Of a DNA stretch of 64,000 nt, positions 15,516 to 23,762 are shown in pieces. The notes beneath the pieces are model-generated. The model was not told where the DNA came from, did no database searches, and saw only the letters and a list, made by a program, of their open reading frames with translations. The stretch's first letter is position 1. Each line of letters opens with the position of its first letter. The position numbers were made by a program, and so were the translations under genes. The stretch comes from CAVROP01 sp050012175 (GTDB lineage: Bacteria > Acidobacteriota > Terriglobia > UBA7540): assembly GCA_050012175.1 (NCBI GenBank), contig JBEKHR010000002.1:151288-215287 (forward strand). Direction: 5' to 3'.

Positions 15516-17993
15516 ATGCTGGGCGGATCTCATGTGGAAGGACGCTTTCGAAGCTGGGCGTGGTGTGGGCTTCTCCTCGCAATCGTCTTGTTGCCAGGAA
15601 GGGCCTGGGCCGCGAGCGGGCTTGACCCGCAAGAAGTTCTCAACCAACTCCACAACATTAAGGTGGACCCCGGCCAGGTCTATGTGCTGCGGCACGCGCA
15701 GTTGATCCGTGACCGTGTGAAGCTGTTTTTCAACCGTGGCTACATCGGGTTTTTCACCAAAGCTGCCGGAGAAATCACCGGTGCTGTCTACATCGGGGAA
15801 GGGGAAATCCTGTTGATACCCCCCACGCGGGTGGAGAAGGAGAGTCTCGCTCGGTTCATTCACTCCCCTATCCTCGAAGAACAGTTCACGATGGCCATTC
15901 TGCGCTTTACCGACCAGACCGCCAGGGAACTGATCGCGGTGGCGGAAAGGCCGGAGCCCGATGACCCGGAACGGCCGCCGGACTTTCCTCAAAAGTGGAA
16001 CTCCGCACCCCGTATCCTTGCTCTGGAGGATTCGCCCCGAATCTTTGAGGATTTGCTGGGCGACCGCACATTGCCGTATTTTCACGCGCGCTTGGAAGGG
16101 TCGAGCCTTAAATGGTTCGAGGTGGTCGATGACGAACGATTCCCGGAAGCCGTGAGTGTGGTTGCGGCTCGCCGAAGCGATGATGAGCTATTCGCAGATC
16201 GCTGGTGTGCCTTTCCAAGTAAGAGGTCGGCGGCCCGTTTCGCAAATCTGGCGCCGGGGACGGTGAAAGACCTTTCCTACGATATCGACACGCACCTCGA
16301 GCCTGACAACAGCATGACGGGGCGGGCGGAGCTTCTGTTGGAATCACTCTCGGCCTCGGACCGTGTGCTGACATTTGATTTCTCCCGATTACTCAGCGTC
16401 TCAAAGGTCCTGGACGAGCGGGGAGAGAGTCTTGCCGAGTATCAATACCCTCTGCAGGAAGATATTGAGGCGGGTGACCGGGGCAAGGGCTGGATCCAGG
16501 TGGTCTTGCCCGCCCCAAACCCGGTGGGCGAAAGATTCCACATCCGCTTCAATTATCAGGGGAACGTCATCACCGACGTGGGGAACAAGGTGTTGTACGT
16601 GGGAGAGCGAGGTAGCTGGTATCCGAACCTGGGGCTTGGATCTCCAGCTTCATTCGACCTCAAGTTTGATTATCCCGAGAGCCTCACCCTGGTCGCCACG
16701 GGAGAAAGGAGCGAAGAGAAAACTGCGGGCGGTCGGACTCGCAGTCGGTGGCGCTCGGACGGCGTGTTTCGAGTGGCAGGCTTCAATCTGGGACCCTATC
16801 ATTGGGTCGACCGCCGCGTCGGAAAGACGACGGTTGAAGTGTATGCGACCCGAGAGGCGGAAGCGGCGCTGGAGCAACGGCACACGCGGAAGTTGATCCC
16901 CTCCTTCCCGCTCCCCGTACCCTCGCGAGGGCGGGCCCAGTCGTTCCCGATCAGTCCCGACATGGTTCCTCCCTTGGCGCCCGCTGCTTTGCTGCAAAGC
17001 GTGGCAGAGAGCGCCGCCCAAGCCCTTCAGTACTTCGAGAATTTGTTTGGCCCATTTCCTTACTCGCGCCTCGCCATCTCCCAGATTCCCGGCGACTTCG
17101 GGCAAGGTTGGCCGGAACTGGTCTATCTTCCCACCCTCTCGTTCTTGCGGAAGTCGGAGCGTTACGAGCTGGGCTTACCGGAAAAGGCCGAGGATCTTCT
17201 TGGCCACGGTATGTTGGCCCACGAGATTGCCCATCAATGGTGGGGCAACTTATTGGGTTGGAAGACCTACCATGACCAGTGGCTTTCCGAAGGGCTCGCG
17301 ACCTACGCGGCGGCGCTCGACCTGTCCAGGCAAAAGGATGGCGATCACAGATTCCACGAACTCCTGCGAGGCTACAAACTCGACCTGCTCAGCAAGGGTA
17401 AGAGCGGGATAATCAACGAAGCCAGCGGTCCCATCTGGCTCGGCCAGCGACTCTCCAATTCTCTGACGCCGGGCGGCTACGACAACATCGTGTACAAGAA
17501 GGCTTGCTGGGTTTTACACATGTTACGAGGGCTGATGAGTGATCCCTCCACAGGCTCCGACGAGAGATTCTTCCGCCTGCTGCGCGATTTCGTCGCCACT
17601 TATCGAGGCATGGATGTTTCAACGGAAGACTTCATGCGCCACGCGGAAAAGTACATGACGCGCTCGAGCGACCTCGAACACAATCGCCGGCTCGACTGGT
17701 TTTTCAATGAGTGGGTGTACGAAACCGGTGTCCCAACCTACAAACTGCAATCCAGCGTCAAGCAACTTTCCTCGAAGAGATTTTTGGTCCAGGGGACCAT
17801 CACACAGAGCGGCGTATCGAGCGATTTCGAAATGCTGGTGCCTGTTGTGGCCGAGGTGGGCAAAGACAAGAGGGCCAGCTTGGGCCGCGTTCCCGTCAGC
17901 GAAGACGGGGGGCGATTCAAGTTTACAACCACAGAAAGGCCGAAGCGGCTGGCCATTGACGAGGATAACCTGCTCGCCATCTCCGAGCGGTGA
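15516..17993 (+). CDS. Secreted M1-family (gluzincin) metallopeptidase
   Basis: 825 residues. Signal peptide (WCGLLLAIVLLPGRAWA). The catalytic zinc site HEIAHQWWGN is near residue 569 and the third ligand Glu lies in DQWLSEGLATYAA about 19 residues later, as in M1 aminopeptidases. The usual GAMEN exopeptidase motif upstream is replaced by GDFGQGWPELVYLPT, so true aminopeptidase activity is uncertain. A large N-terminal region (residues 40-250) precedes the M1 fold. It diverges from the MA-family peptidase gene, sharing a short promoter region. Confidence 0.87.
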   Translation: MLGGSHVEGRFRSWAWCGLLLAIVLLPGRAWAASGLDPQEVLNQLHNIKVDPGQVYVLRHAQLIRDRVKLFFNRGYIGFFTKAAGEITGAVYIGEGEILLIPPTRVEKESLARFIHSPILEEQFTMAILRFTDQTARELIAVAERPEPDDPERPPDFPQKWNSAPRILALEDSPRIFEDLLGDRTLPYFHARLEGSSLKWFEVVDDERFPEAVSVVAARRSDDELFADRWCAFPSKRSAARFANLAPGTVKDLSYDIDTHLEPDNSMTGRAELLLESLSASDRVLTFDFSRLLSVSKVLDERGESLAEYQYPLQEDIEAGDRGKGWIQVVLPAPNPVGERFHIRFNYQGNVITDVGNKVLYVGERGSWYPNLGLGSPASFDLKFDYPESLTLVATGERSEEKTAGGRTRSRWRSDGVFRVAGFNLGPYHWVDRRVGKTTVEVYATREAEAALEQRHTRKLIPSFPLPVPSRGRAQSFPISPDMVPPLAPAALLQSVAESAAQALQYFENLFGPFPYSRLAISQIPGDFGQGWPELVYLPTLSFLRKSERYELGLPEKAEDLLGHGMLAHEIAHQWWGNLLGWKTYHDQWLSEGLATYAAALDLSRQKDGDHRFHELLRGYKLDLLSKGKSGIINEASGPIWLGQRLSNSLTPGGYDNIVYKKACWVLHMLRGLMSDPSTGSDERFFRLLRDFVATYRGMDVSTEDFMRHAEKYMTRSSDLEHNRRLDWFFNEWVYETGVPTYKLQSSVKQLSSKRFLVQGTITQSGVSSDFEMLVPVVAEVGKDKRASLGRVPVSEDGGRFKFTTTERPKRLAIDEDNLLAISER

Positions 17994-18030
17994 TGCCAGG
18001 CAAAGATTGTATGAAGAGTCGCGGAAGGCG

Positions 18031-18105
18031 ACCCCCTCACCCGGCCCGCCCCGGCTGAAGAAAACGCCGGCGGCGGTCCACCCTCTCCCCCAAGGGGGAG
18101 AGGGC
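18031..18105. repeat. 75-bp dispersed repeat, copy 1
   Basis: Begins ACCCCCTCACCCGGCCCGCC and ends with the perfect hairpin CCCTCTCCCCC-AA-GGGGGAGAGGG. Practically identical to 38488-38562 (one visible difference near the middle). Similarity fades into the following ACACAAATG.AGAAACT block. Located downstream of the M1 peptidase gene, where the hairpin could also stop transcription. Confidence 0.85.
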
Positions 18106-18193
18106 CGGAATCTGCACAAGGCCAAAAAATCGCAACACAAATGCAGAAACTCCGTGGCACGGGCGTCCCGCCCGTGCGTCCCCAAGGCTGCTC

Positions 18194-18538
18194 CTACCCC
18201 GGGGGCCAGCGGAACACCCGTCCGCCAAGAAGGTGGAGGTGAAGGTGGAAGACGGATTGGCCCGCCCATGAACCCGTGTTGATCACTGTGCGGTAGCCCT
18301 TAGGTTCCAGACCCCGCTCACGCGCCAGTTGTGCAGCCACCATGAACAGGCGCCCGAGGAGCGGAGCATCGTCGGGGGTGGCATCCTTCAACGAAGTCAG
18401 GTGTTTGCGTGGAACAATGAGTGTATGGATGGGCGCTTGCGGGTTGGTGTCCTCAAACGCCACGATTTCATCATCCTCGAAGACAATCCTGGCTGGTACG
18501 CGTCGCTCGATGATTCGGCAGAAAATGCACTGGTCCAT
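18194..18538 (-). CDS. hinT: HIT family protein (HinT-like)
   Basis: 114 residues. Histidine-triad nucleotide-binding hydrolase acting on purine phosphoramidates or AMP-lysine-type substrates. N-terminal CIFCRII zinc-knuckle style motif and C-terminal histidine triad HLHLHLLGG. Starts at ATG 18538, three bases after the rlpA stop at 18542, so probably the last gene of an operon with rlpA and the small upstream gene. Confidence 0.93.
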   Translation of the reverse strand: MDQCIFCRIIERRVPARIVFEDDEIVAFEDTNPQAPIHTLIVPRKHLTSLKDATPDDAPLLGRLFMVAAQLARERGLEPKGYRTVINTGSWAGQSVFHLHLHLLGGRVFRWPPG

Positions 18539-18541
18539 CGA

Positions 18542-19267
18542 CTAATTCAACCGCACAACGAATGTCTCCGTCGCCAGGTTCGCCCTGCGGAGGCTTTGTG
18601 CCAGAGCGCGCGCAGCGTCTTCGGTGCTCTCGTGACCGACGCGGACGCGATAAAAGAGGCCGTCGCCGTGATCGAAGTCCTGAATGACGACCGGCCCGAA
18701 TTGAGATTCGATGCGCTCCTTCAACCGCTCAGCGTTGCTCCGGTCCTTAAAGGCTCCTACCTGTACCGCGAAGATTCCTGGGATGGCGCCGCCCTCTCCA
18801 AGTCCCAGAATCTCAAGGTACACCTGTGCAATGCCTGGCATGTGCATGGCCTGAGCTGCCGCATAGGAGAGGTCGATAATGCGCCCCTCGATGAAAGGTC
18901 CGCGGTCGTTAATCCGCACCGTCACGTCGTGGCCGTTCTCGAGGTCGTGAACATTTACCCGAGTGCCGAACGGCAACGTGCGGTGAGCGGCGGTCATGTC
19001 GTACATGTTATAGATTTCGCCGCTGGCGGTTGGACGCCCGTGGTAGGGATGGCCGTACCAGGAAGCGATTCCTTTTTCGCCTTGGACAATCGGGGCGGGC
19101 GTTGTCGAGCCCCCCCCCACAGGCGGGGGCGTGCCGCGCGCTGCCTGAATGGGACGATGCCGGTGCAGGCAGCCGGTCGAAACCAAAATGACACTTCCCA
19201 CGGCAACGATCCGCACCGTCATCCGCAGATCGGTTCGGTTCGATTTCCAAGCCAAGCTACCGGCCAC
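18542..19267 (-). CDS. rlpA: Septal ring lytic transglycosylase / rare lipoprotein A
   Basis: 241 residues. Lipoprotein signal with lipobox LVSTGC (Cys33). The double-psi beta-barrel RlpA domain has GIASWYGHPYHGRPTASGE, TLPFGTRVNV and the catalytic-Asp block INDRGPFIEGRIIDLSYAAA. A C-terminal SPOR domain (FAVQVGAFKDRSNAERLKERI) would target it to denuded septal glycan. GTG at 19267 used; an internal ATG at 19222 gives a shorter n-region and is an equally good start. Confidence 0.92.
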   Translation of the reverse strand: MAGSLAWKSNRTDLRMTVRIVAVGSVILVSTGCLHRHRPIQAARGTPPPVGGGSTTPAPIVQGEKGIASWYGHPYHGRPTASGEIYNMYDMTAAHRTLPFGTRVNVHDLENGHDVTVRINDRGPFIEGRIIDLSYAAAQAMHMPGIAQVYLEILGLGEGGAIPGIFAVQVGAFKDRSNAERLKERIESQFGPVVIQDFDHGDGLFYRVRVGHESTEDAARALAQSLRRANLATETFVVRLN

Positions 19268-19442
19268 TTGTTCCAGGCTCTTCCTTCTCCAGGTTCCTCG
19301 CCAACTTGGCCAGGTGGCGGGACGCCCTGTGGAGCAGCGTGGCCATTTCCTGGCGGGTTGCAGGCTTCAGCTTCTTGTCGAGAAAGTCTGCCAGTTTCGC
19401 CACTTCACGATCCACCGCACGTCCGGCTTCTTCGAATTTCAT
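19257..19442 (-). CDS. Small helical hypothetical protein
   Basis: 61 residues, MKFEEAGRAVDREVAKLADF to TSGR. Highly charged, with two amphipathic helices (DREVAKLADFLDKKL and RQEMATLLHRASRHLAKLARNLE). The ATG at 19442 has a strong GGGAGGGG ribosome-binding site just upstream. It overlaps the rlpA start by 11 nt, supporting a real coupled gene. I do not recognise a named family; similar short charged proteins are common in acidobacteria. Confidence 0.6.
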   Translation of the reverse strand: MKFEEAGRAVDREVAKLADFLDKKLKPATRQEMATLLHRASRHLAKLARNLEKEEPGTSGR

Positions 19443-19507
19443 CGCCCCTCCCATTCTCGCCTGTCGCTATTCTAATCAACACGCAGGCAGGGGACAAATG
19501 AATTTCG

Positions 19508-19616
19508 GGTAGTGGCGCAGTTTGATCTAGAGGCGGCTTCCCGAAACGGCCGGGACCGTTACGCCACCAAGTGGCGAGGTACACTCGCCGCTAAGAGACC
19601 AAACTGCACAACTACC
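19508..19616. mobile_element. Inverted-repeat element (MITE-like), copy 1
   Basis: 109 bp with imperfect terminal inverted repeats: left GGTAGTGGCGCAGTTTGATC, right end ...CAAACTGCACAACTACC. Flanked by an 8-bp target duplication, GAATTTCG (19500-19507) and GAATTTCC (19617-19624), seven of eight identical. The interior has the AGGCGGCTT...GGCGAGGTA.ACTCGCCGCT core shared with the copy at 62081. No coding capacity. Confidence 0.85.
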
Positions 19617-19687
19617 GAATTTCCTGACGGGCTGGAATGTGCCTGGGCTATAATTGATTGTGCCGCCGCTATCAGCAGGCAACATGA

Positions 19688-20617
19688 ATGGGACTTCCTC
19701 CTAAACTCTGGTTTCAACTGGAAAGGCTGAAGAAAGCACTCCTTTCCACATTCGGTACTTCGAAGCAGAATTACGACACTTCGCATCGGATGTGCTCGAA
19801 CTGTCGCGCCCTGGTTGAACGCGGTGCGTCTGTGTGCCCGTTTTGCGGAGAGAAATTAGGCTCGGCCCGGGCGCGTTCGTCCCCAGGCGTCCCCGGCAGA
19901 ATTTTGGGCGTAATCCCCATTCCTTCCACGGCCACCTCGGTGGTTGTGGCAGTGAATATCGCCCTTTACGCCATCTCCTGGTACATGACAGCCTCCTCAG
20001 CGTCGGCCCAGCTCAACCCGATGTCTGCCATGGGCGGCATCAGCGGCGAGGTGCTGCTGCGCCTCGGCGCCAAGAGTCCTTACATCCTGGTCGGGCAGTG
20101 GTGGAGACTTGTGACGGCGATCTTCCTGCACGCCGGGTTGCTGCACATCGGGCTCAATCTCTGGTGCCTATTCGATCTTGGTCCTGAAGTTGAGTCGCTG
20201 TTTTCGACTACCAAATTCGTGGTGTTCTATCTGGTTTCGGGGGTGGCGGGATTCCTCTTGAGCTTTTGGTGGAGCCCCTATGGGATGTCGGTGGGGGCTT
20301 CGGGCGCGATCCTGGGGATGATCGGCGTCCTGATCGGCGCCAGCTTCCATCATGGTCACCTTGGAAAGGAATATCGTGGGCAACTTTGGCGCTGGGTGAT
20401 TTACATTGCGATCTTTGGCCTTTTCTTTGCAGTCGATAACGCGGCTCACCTCGGCGGCCTGGCCACCGGGGCGCTCCTTGGATACCTCGTGCCGGAAGGC
20501 GAAGCTGAGACTCGAGCCGGCCAAAACCTGTGGAACCTCCTCGCCGTGCTGTCAATCGTGATCATCGCCGGCTCCTTTGCCCTTATGGCTTTACAGTTGG
20601 GCCAGCCCCTCCGTTAG
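19688..20617 (+). CDS. Rhomboid-family intramembrane serine protease with N-terminal zinc ribbon
   Basis: 309 residues. A CSNC...CPFC zinc ribbon (about residues 36-55) precedes a six- or seven-helix rhomboid domain. The catalytic Ser lies in GMSVGASGAILGMIG and the catalytic His in DNAAHLGGLATG; the conserved HAGLLHIGLNLWCLFDLG block is also present. The first 34 residues are poorly supported; an ATG at 19790 begins exactly at the zinc ribbon. Intramembrane cleavage of unknown substrates is expected. Confidence 0.87.
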   Translation: MGLPPKLWFQLERLKKALLSTFGTSKQNYDTSHRMCSNCRALVERGASVCPFCGEKLGSARARSSPGVPGRILGVIPIPSTATSVVVAVNIALYAISWYMTASSASAQLNPMSAMGGISGEVLLRLGAKSPYILVGQWWRLVTAIFLHAGLLHIGLNLWCLFDLGPEVESLFSTTKFVVFYLVSGVAGFLLSFWWSPYGMSVGASGAILGMIGVLIGASFHHGHLGKEYRGQLWRWVIYIAIFGLFFAVDNAAHLGGLATGALLGYLVPEGEAETRAGQNLWNLLAVLSIVIIAGSFALMALQLGQPLR

Positions 20618-20799
20618 GCTCCCCGCCAGAATCTCCGCCTCAAGATGGGAAATGGTATCATTCATGTCATGAAAGAAGGGGCGTAGACGTCCCCGAGTAG
20701 CCGAGACCGCTACGAAGGGCGGCAAAGGGGTTTTCAGCATCCTCTCAGGAGAGAAAAGGCGGGATACCCTCAAGCAGGGATGGTACGTTGAGAGAATCC

Positions 20800-22689
20800 A
20801 TGGATAAGGCGTCTGCAAAATCCGACCAATGGTGGGCGCTCCTGCCGGATGTGTGGTTCCTGATCAGGCCGCGCCGGGGCCTGCTGGCCGTCGGCTTCTG
20901 TGTGATGGCGGTGAACCGCGTGGCAGGGCTTGTTCTGCCGGCGTCTTCGAAGTTTCTGATTGATGACATCATCGGAAAGCGTCACCTGCAACTCCTGGTT
21001 CCACTTGTGCTGGCGGTACTCGGCGCGACGGTGGTGCAGGGGGTTTCTTCTTTCGTCCTGACGCAACTCCTCTCTAAGGCTGCGCAGCGGCTTATTGCTG
21101 ACTTGCGATGCCAGGTGCAGGCCCACATCGCGCGGCTGCCGGTGGCCTTCTATGACTCCAACAAGACCGGCGTCCTCGTGTCGCGCATCATGAGCGATGT
21201 GGAAGGGGTGCGAAACCTGATCGGCACCGGGCTTGTGGAGTTCGCGGGTGGACTGCTGACGGCGACGTTTGCCTCGATCATCCTGCTGCGCATCAGCGTT
21301 GTCATGACCGGCTTGGCTTTTCTGATTCTCCTCGGGTTCGGGCTCGCCCTCCGCAAGGCTTTCGGAGTGATCCGTCCGATTTTCCGCGCCCGCCCCAAGA
21401 TCAACGCCGAGGTTACAGGACGGCTGACCGAATCGCTGGGCGGGGTGCGGGTGGTGAAGGGCTACCACGCCGAGGCGCGGGAAGCGAAGGTCTTTGCGGC
21501 GGGGGTGCGGCGGCTCCTCGACAATGTTCTGAAAACCCTGACGGCCACTTCCCTGATGAGTCTTTCTGCGACCACGCTGCTGGGCTTGGTCAGCGCCCTG
21601 ATTATGTACCTGGGTGCCCGTCAAATCATTGCCGCACACATGACGCTCGGCACTTTTGTGACCTACACCATCTTTCTGGGACTCCTGGTGGCCCCGGTTT
21701 TCCAGATTGTCCTGATCGGCACGCAGATCACGGAGGCCCTCGCAGGACTTGAACGCACGCGCGAAGTCCTTAGTGAGCGCCCGGAGGACGAGGACTCGGC
21801 GAGGTCGCTGCGCCTGGATTACATTCAAGGTGAAGTGGTCTTTGAGAACGTCAGCTTCGCTTATGAAGCAGGGAAAACGGTCCTGAACGACCTCAGCTTC
21901 AAATCCGAGCCGGGTACGGTCACCGCGCTGGTCGGGCCGTCCGGGTCGGGGAAGTCCACCATGATCGGGCTCATCGCGGCCTTCTACACACCGAGCGCCG
22001 GAAGAGTGCTGGTGGATGGAATTGACCTGGCCAAGGTGCGCCTGGACTCCTACCGCACCCGGCTGGGAGTTGTATTGCAGGAAACGTTTTTGTTCGACGG
22101 AACCATCCGGGAAAATGTCGCGTTCTCGCGCCCGGACGCCTTAGCGGAACAAATCCTCGCGGCTTGCCGCATCGCCCGCGTGGATGAGTTCGCGGAGACA
22201 TTCGAGAAGAAGTACGAAACGGTGGTCGGCGAGCGGGGTGTGAAGCTCTCCGGCGGCCAACGCCAACGTGTTTCCATCGCGCGCGCCATCCTGGCCGACC
22301 CGAGAATTCTGATCCTCGACGAGGCAACGTCGAGCCTGGATTCCGAATCTGAGGCGATGATCCAGGAAGGCCTTTCTTACTTGATGCGCGGCAGGACCAC
22401 CTTCGTTATCGCGCACCGCCTCTCAACCATCCGGCGCGCCGACCAAATCCTCGTGGTGGAGGGGGGCCGCCTCATCGAGCGAGGCACTCACCAGCAACTC
22501 TATGCTGCCGGGGGACGCTATTACGACTTGTACACCAAGCAGCACGGAGTCGAGTCTAACCTCTTCCTCGCTCCGGGTGAAGGCGACAAGGTGCGGGAAA
22601 GCGCAGCGCCGGCGGAACCCTCTGCCCTTGCGGAACGAGAGGGGACGATCCCCAACGCGGTGCGCCTGCTGCGCGGGCGGGATGCATAA
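20800..22689 (+). CDS. ABC exporter, fused permease-ATPase (MsbA/MDR-like)
   Basis: 629 residues. N-terminal type I exporter domain with six membrane helices (residues 20-320), then an ABC domain: Walker A GPSGSGKST, Q-loop LQETFLFDGT, signature LSGGQRQRVSIARA, Walker B ILILDEATSSLDSESE, H-loop IAHRLST. ATG at 20800 preferred over an in-frame TTG at 20788. Substrate unknown; a lipid or drug exporter role is typical of this subfamily. A long charged tail follows the H-loop region. Confidence 0.9.
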   Translation: MDKASAKSDQWWALLPDVWFLIRPRRGLLAVGFCVMAVNRVAGLVLPASSKFLIDDIIGKRHLQLLVPLVLAVLGATVVQGVSSFVLTQLLSKAAQRLIADLRCQVQAHIARLPVAFYDSNKTGVLVSRIMSDVEGVRNLIGTGLVEFAGGLLTATFASIILLRISVVMTGLAFLILLGFGLALRKAFGVIRPIFRARPKINAEVTGRLTESLGGVRVVKGYHAEAREAKVFAAGVRRLLDNVLKTLTATSLMSLSATTLLGLVSALIMYLGARQIIAAHMTLGTFVTYTIFLGLLVAPVFQIVLIGTQITEALAGLERTREVLSERPEDEDSARSLRLDYIQGEVVFENVSFAYEAGKTVLNDLSFKSEPGTVTALVGPSGSGKSTMIGLIAAFYTPSAGRVLVDGIDLAKVRLDSYRTRLGVVLQETFLFDGTIRENVAFSRPDALAEQILAACRIARVDEFAETFEKKYETVVGERGVKLSGGQRQRVSIARAILADPRILILDEATSSLDSESEAMIQEGLSYLMRGRTTFVIAHRLSTIRRADQILVVEGGRLIERGTHQQLYAAGGRYYDLYTKQHGVESNLFLAPGEGDKVRESAAPAEPSALAEREGTIPNAVRLLRGRDA

Positions 22690-22691
22690 TG

Positions 22692-22762
22692 ACGGTGGCC
22701 CGCTGTAGGGGCGAATCTCGTATTCGCCCCCGTCTGGGGCGATCACAAGGATCGCCCCTACG
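22692..22762. repeat. GGGGCGAATC/GATTCGCCCC hairpin
   Basis: GTAGGGGCGAATCTCGTATTCGCCCC and GGGGCGATCACAAGGATCGCCCCTAC form two stacked inverted repeats just after the ABC exporter stop. May serve as a terminator or be another interspersed repeat; no T-tract follows. Confidence 0.55.
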
Positions 22763-22790
22763 CGGCTAGAGCGGGTATATACTTGTCAAC

Positions 22791-22955
22791 ATGGAGAAAA
22801 TAAGAATCGAGCAGCACAGTTTTATGGGGGTCTTGTGGGTCTGGGCATGGCTCTTCACCATCGGGTTTCTGCATCTGGCTTTTTGGAAGGGTGTGCTCGC
22901 GTTTGTATTGTGGCCGTACTATCTTGGTACGTGGTTCAGCTCGCTGGTGCACTAA
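22791..22955 (+). CDS. Small membrane protein, 54 residues
   Basis: ATG at 22791 to TAA at 22955. Peptide begins MEKIRIEQHSFMGVLWVWAW and ends in SSLVH. It is rich in Trp and Phe with two closely spaced hydrophobic stretches (about 11-28 and 33-47) joined by HLAFWKG, a hairpin membrane protein profile. AT-rich GTATATACTTG upstream may hold a -10 element. Not recognised by name. The regular aromatic-rich composition and clean start/stop argue that it is real. Confidence 0.6.
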   Translation: MEKIRIEQHSFMGVLWVWAWLFTIGFLHLAFWKGVLAFVLWPYYLGTWFSSLVH

Positions 22956-22982
22956 TCAGAATCGGCCATTTCATGAATGGGA

Positions 22983-23624
22983 TTATGGCACCGGACTGGC
23001 AAGGCTCGCGTCCACCGGCTCATACATCACGGCTGAGGGGTGATGGACTTCCTCGAAGGCCGCGATGCGGTCCGTAAGGCGCAGAGTCAGGCCGATGTCG
23101 TCAAGGCCCTTCAGCAGGCATTCGCGTCGGAAGGGATCGATTGGGAAGGAGAATCTGAGGCCAAAATCATCTGTAACGGTCTGATTTTCGAGGTCAACGG
23201 TCAGCCGGTATCCCTCATTGTTCTCGGTCCGTTGGAACAATTCATTCACTTCGGCGTCGGGCAGTGTGACCAGGAGCACGCCATTCTTGAAGCAATTGTT
23301 ATAGAAGATGTCGGCGTAGCTGGGCGCGATGACGGCGTGGAAGCCGTAATCGAGGATCGCCCAGGGAGCGTGCTCGCGGCTGGAGCCGCAGCCGAAATTG
23401 GCGCGCGCCAGCAGAATTGATGCGCCCTTGTAACGAGGGTGGTTCAACACGAAGTCCGGATTGGGCTTTTCGCCATCCAGGTAACGCCAGTCGTAAAAGA
23501 GCACGCGGCCAAAGCCTTCCCGCGTCAGCCACTTCAGAAACTGCTTGGGGACCATCTGGTCCGTGTCAACATTGACCCGATCGAGAGGGGCTACAAGTCC
23601 TGTATGTTTGATGAAGGGTTGCAT
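22983..23624 (-). CDS. leuD: 3-isopropylmalate dehydratase small subunit
   Basis: 213 residues. With LeuC it isomerises 2- and 3-isopropylmalate in leucine synthesis. Family motifs: DRVNVDTDQMVPKQFLK at the N-terminus, the swivelling-domain ARANFGCGSSREHAPWAI block, and YADIFYNNCFKNGVLLV. ATG at 23624 gives MQPFIKHTGLVAPLDR, as in other LeuD proteins. Normally adjacent to leuC; here 138 bp with repeat-like sequence lies between. Confidence 0.94.
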   Translation of the reverse strand: MQPFIKHTGLVAPLDRVNVDTDQMVPKQFLKWLTREGFGRVLFYDWRYLDGEKPNPDFVLNHPRYKGASILLARANFGCGSSREHAPWAILDYGFHAVIAPSYADIFYNNCFKNGVLLVTLPDAEVNELFQRTENNEGYRLTVDLENQTVTDDFGLRFSFPIDPFRRECLLKGLDDIGLTLRLTDRIAAFEEVHHPSAVMYEPVDASLASPVP

Positions 23625-23762
23625 TTTCTTGGTCCGTTGTCCGTGGCCCATCGTCAGTTGCCCGTCGTCCGTCCATAAGCTGCTAAAGGGGAGTTGGCCC
23701 TTACAACGGACCCGCCGTGGCGGGACAACGGACAACTGACAGCGCAAATCCTGGGTCCCGCG
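23625..23762. repeat. Repeat-like spacer between leuC and leuD
   Basis: 138 bp containing GTCCGTTGTCCGTGGCCC (about 23632-23650) and the inverse-oriented GGACAACGGACAACTGAC (about 23722-23740), which can pair. It separates two genes that are usually only a few bases apart. No gene seen. Confidence 0.6.

Noticed and set aside
20770..21828. 352-codon open frame on the minus strand
   Set aside because: Lies antisense to the ABC exporter with its strong motifs in the other strand; composition is Arg/His/Gln-rich as expected from an antisense shadow in GC-rich DNA.
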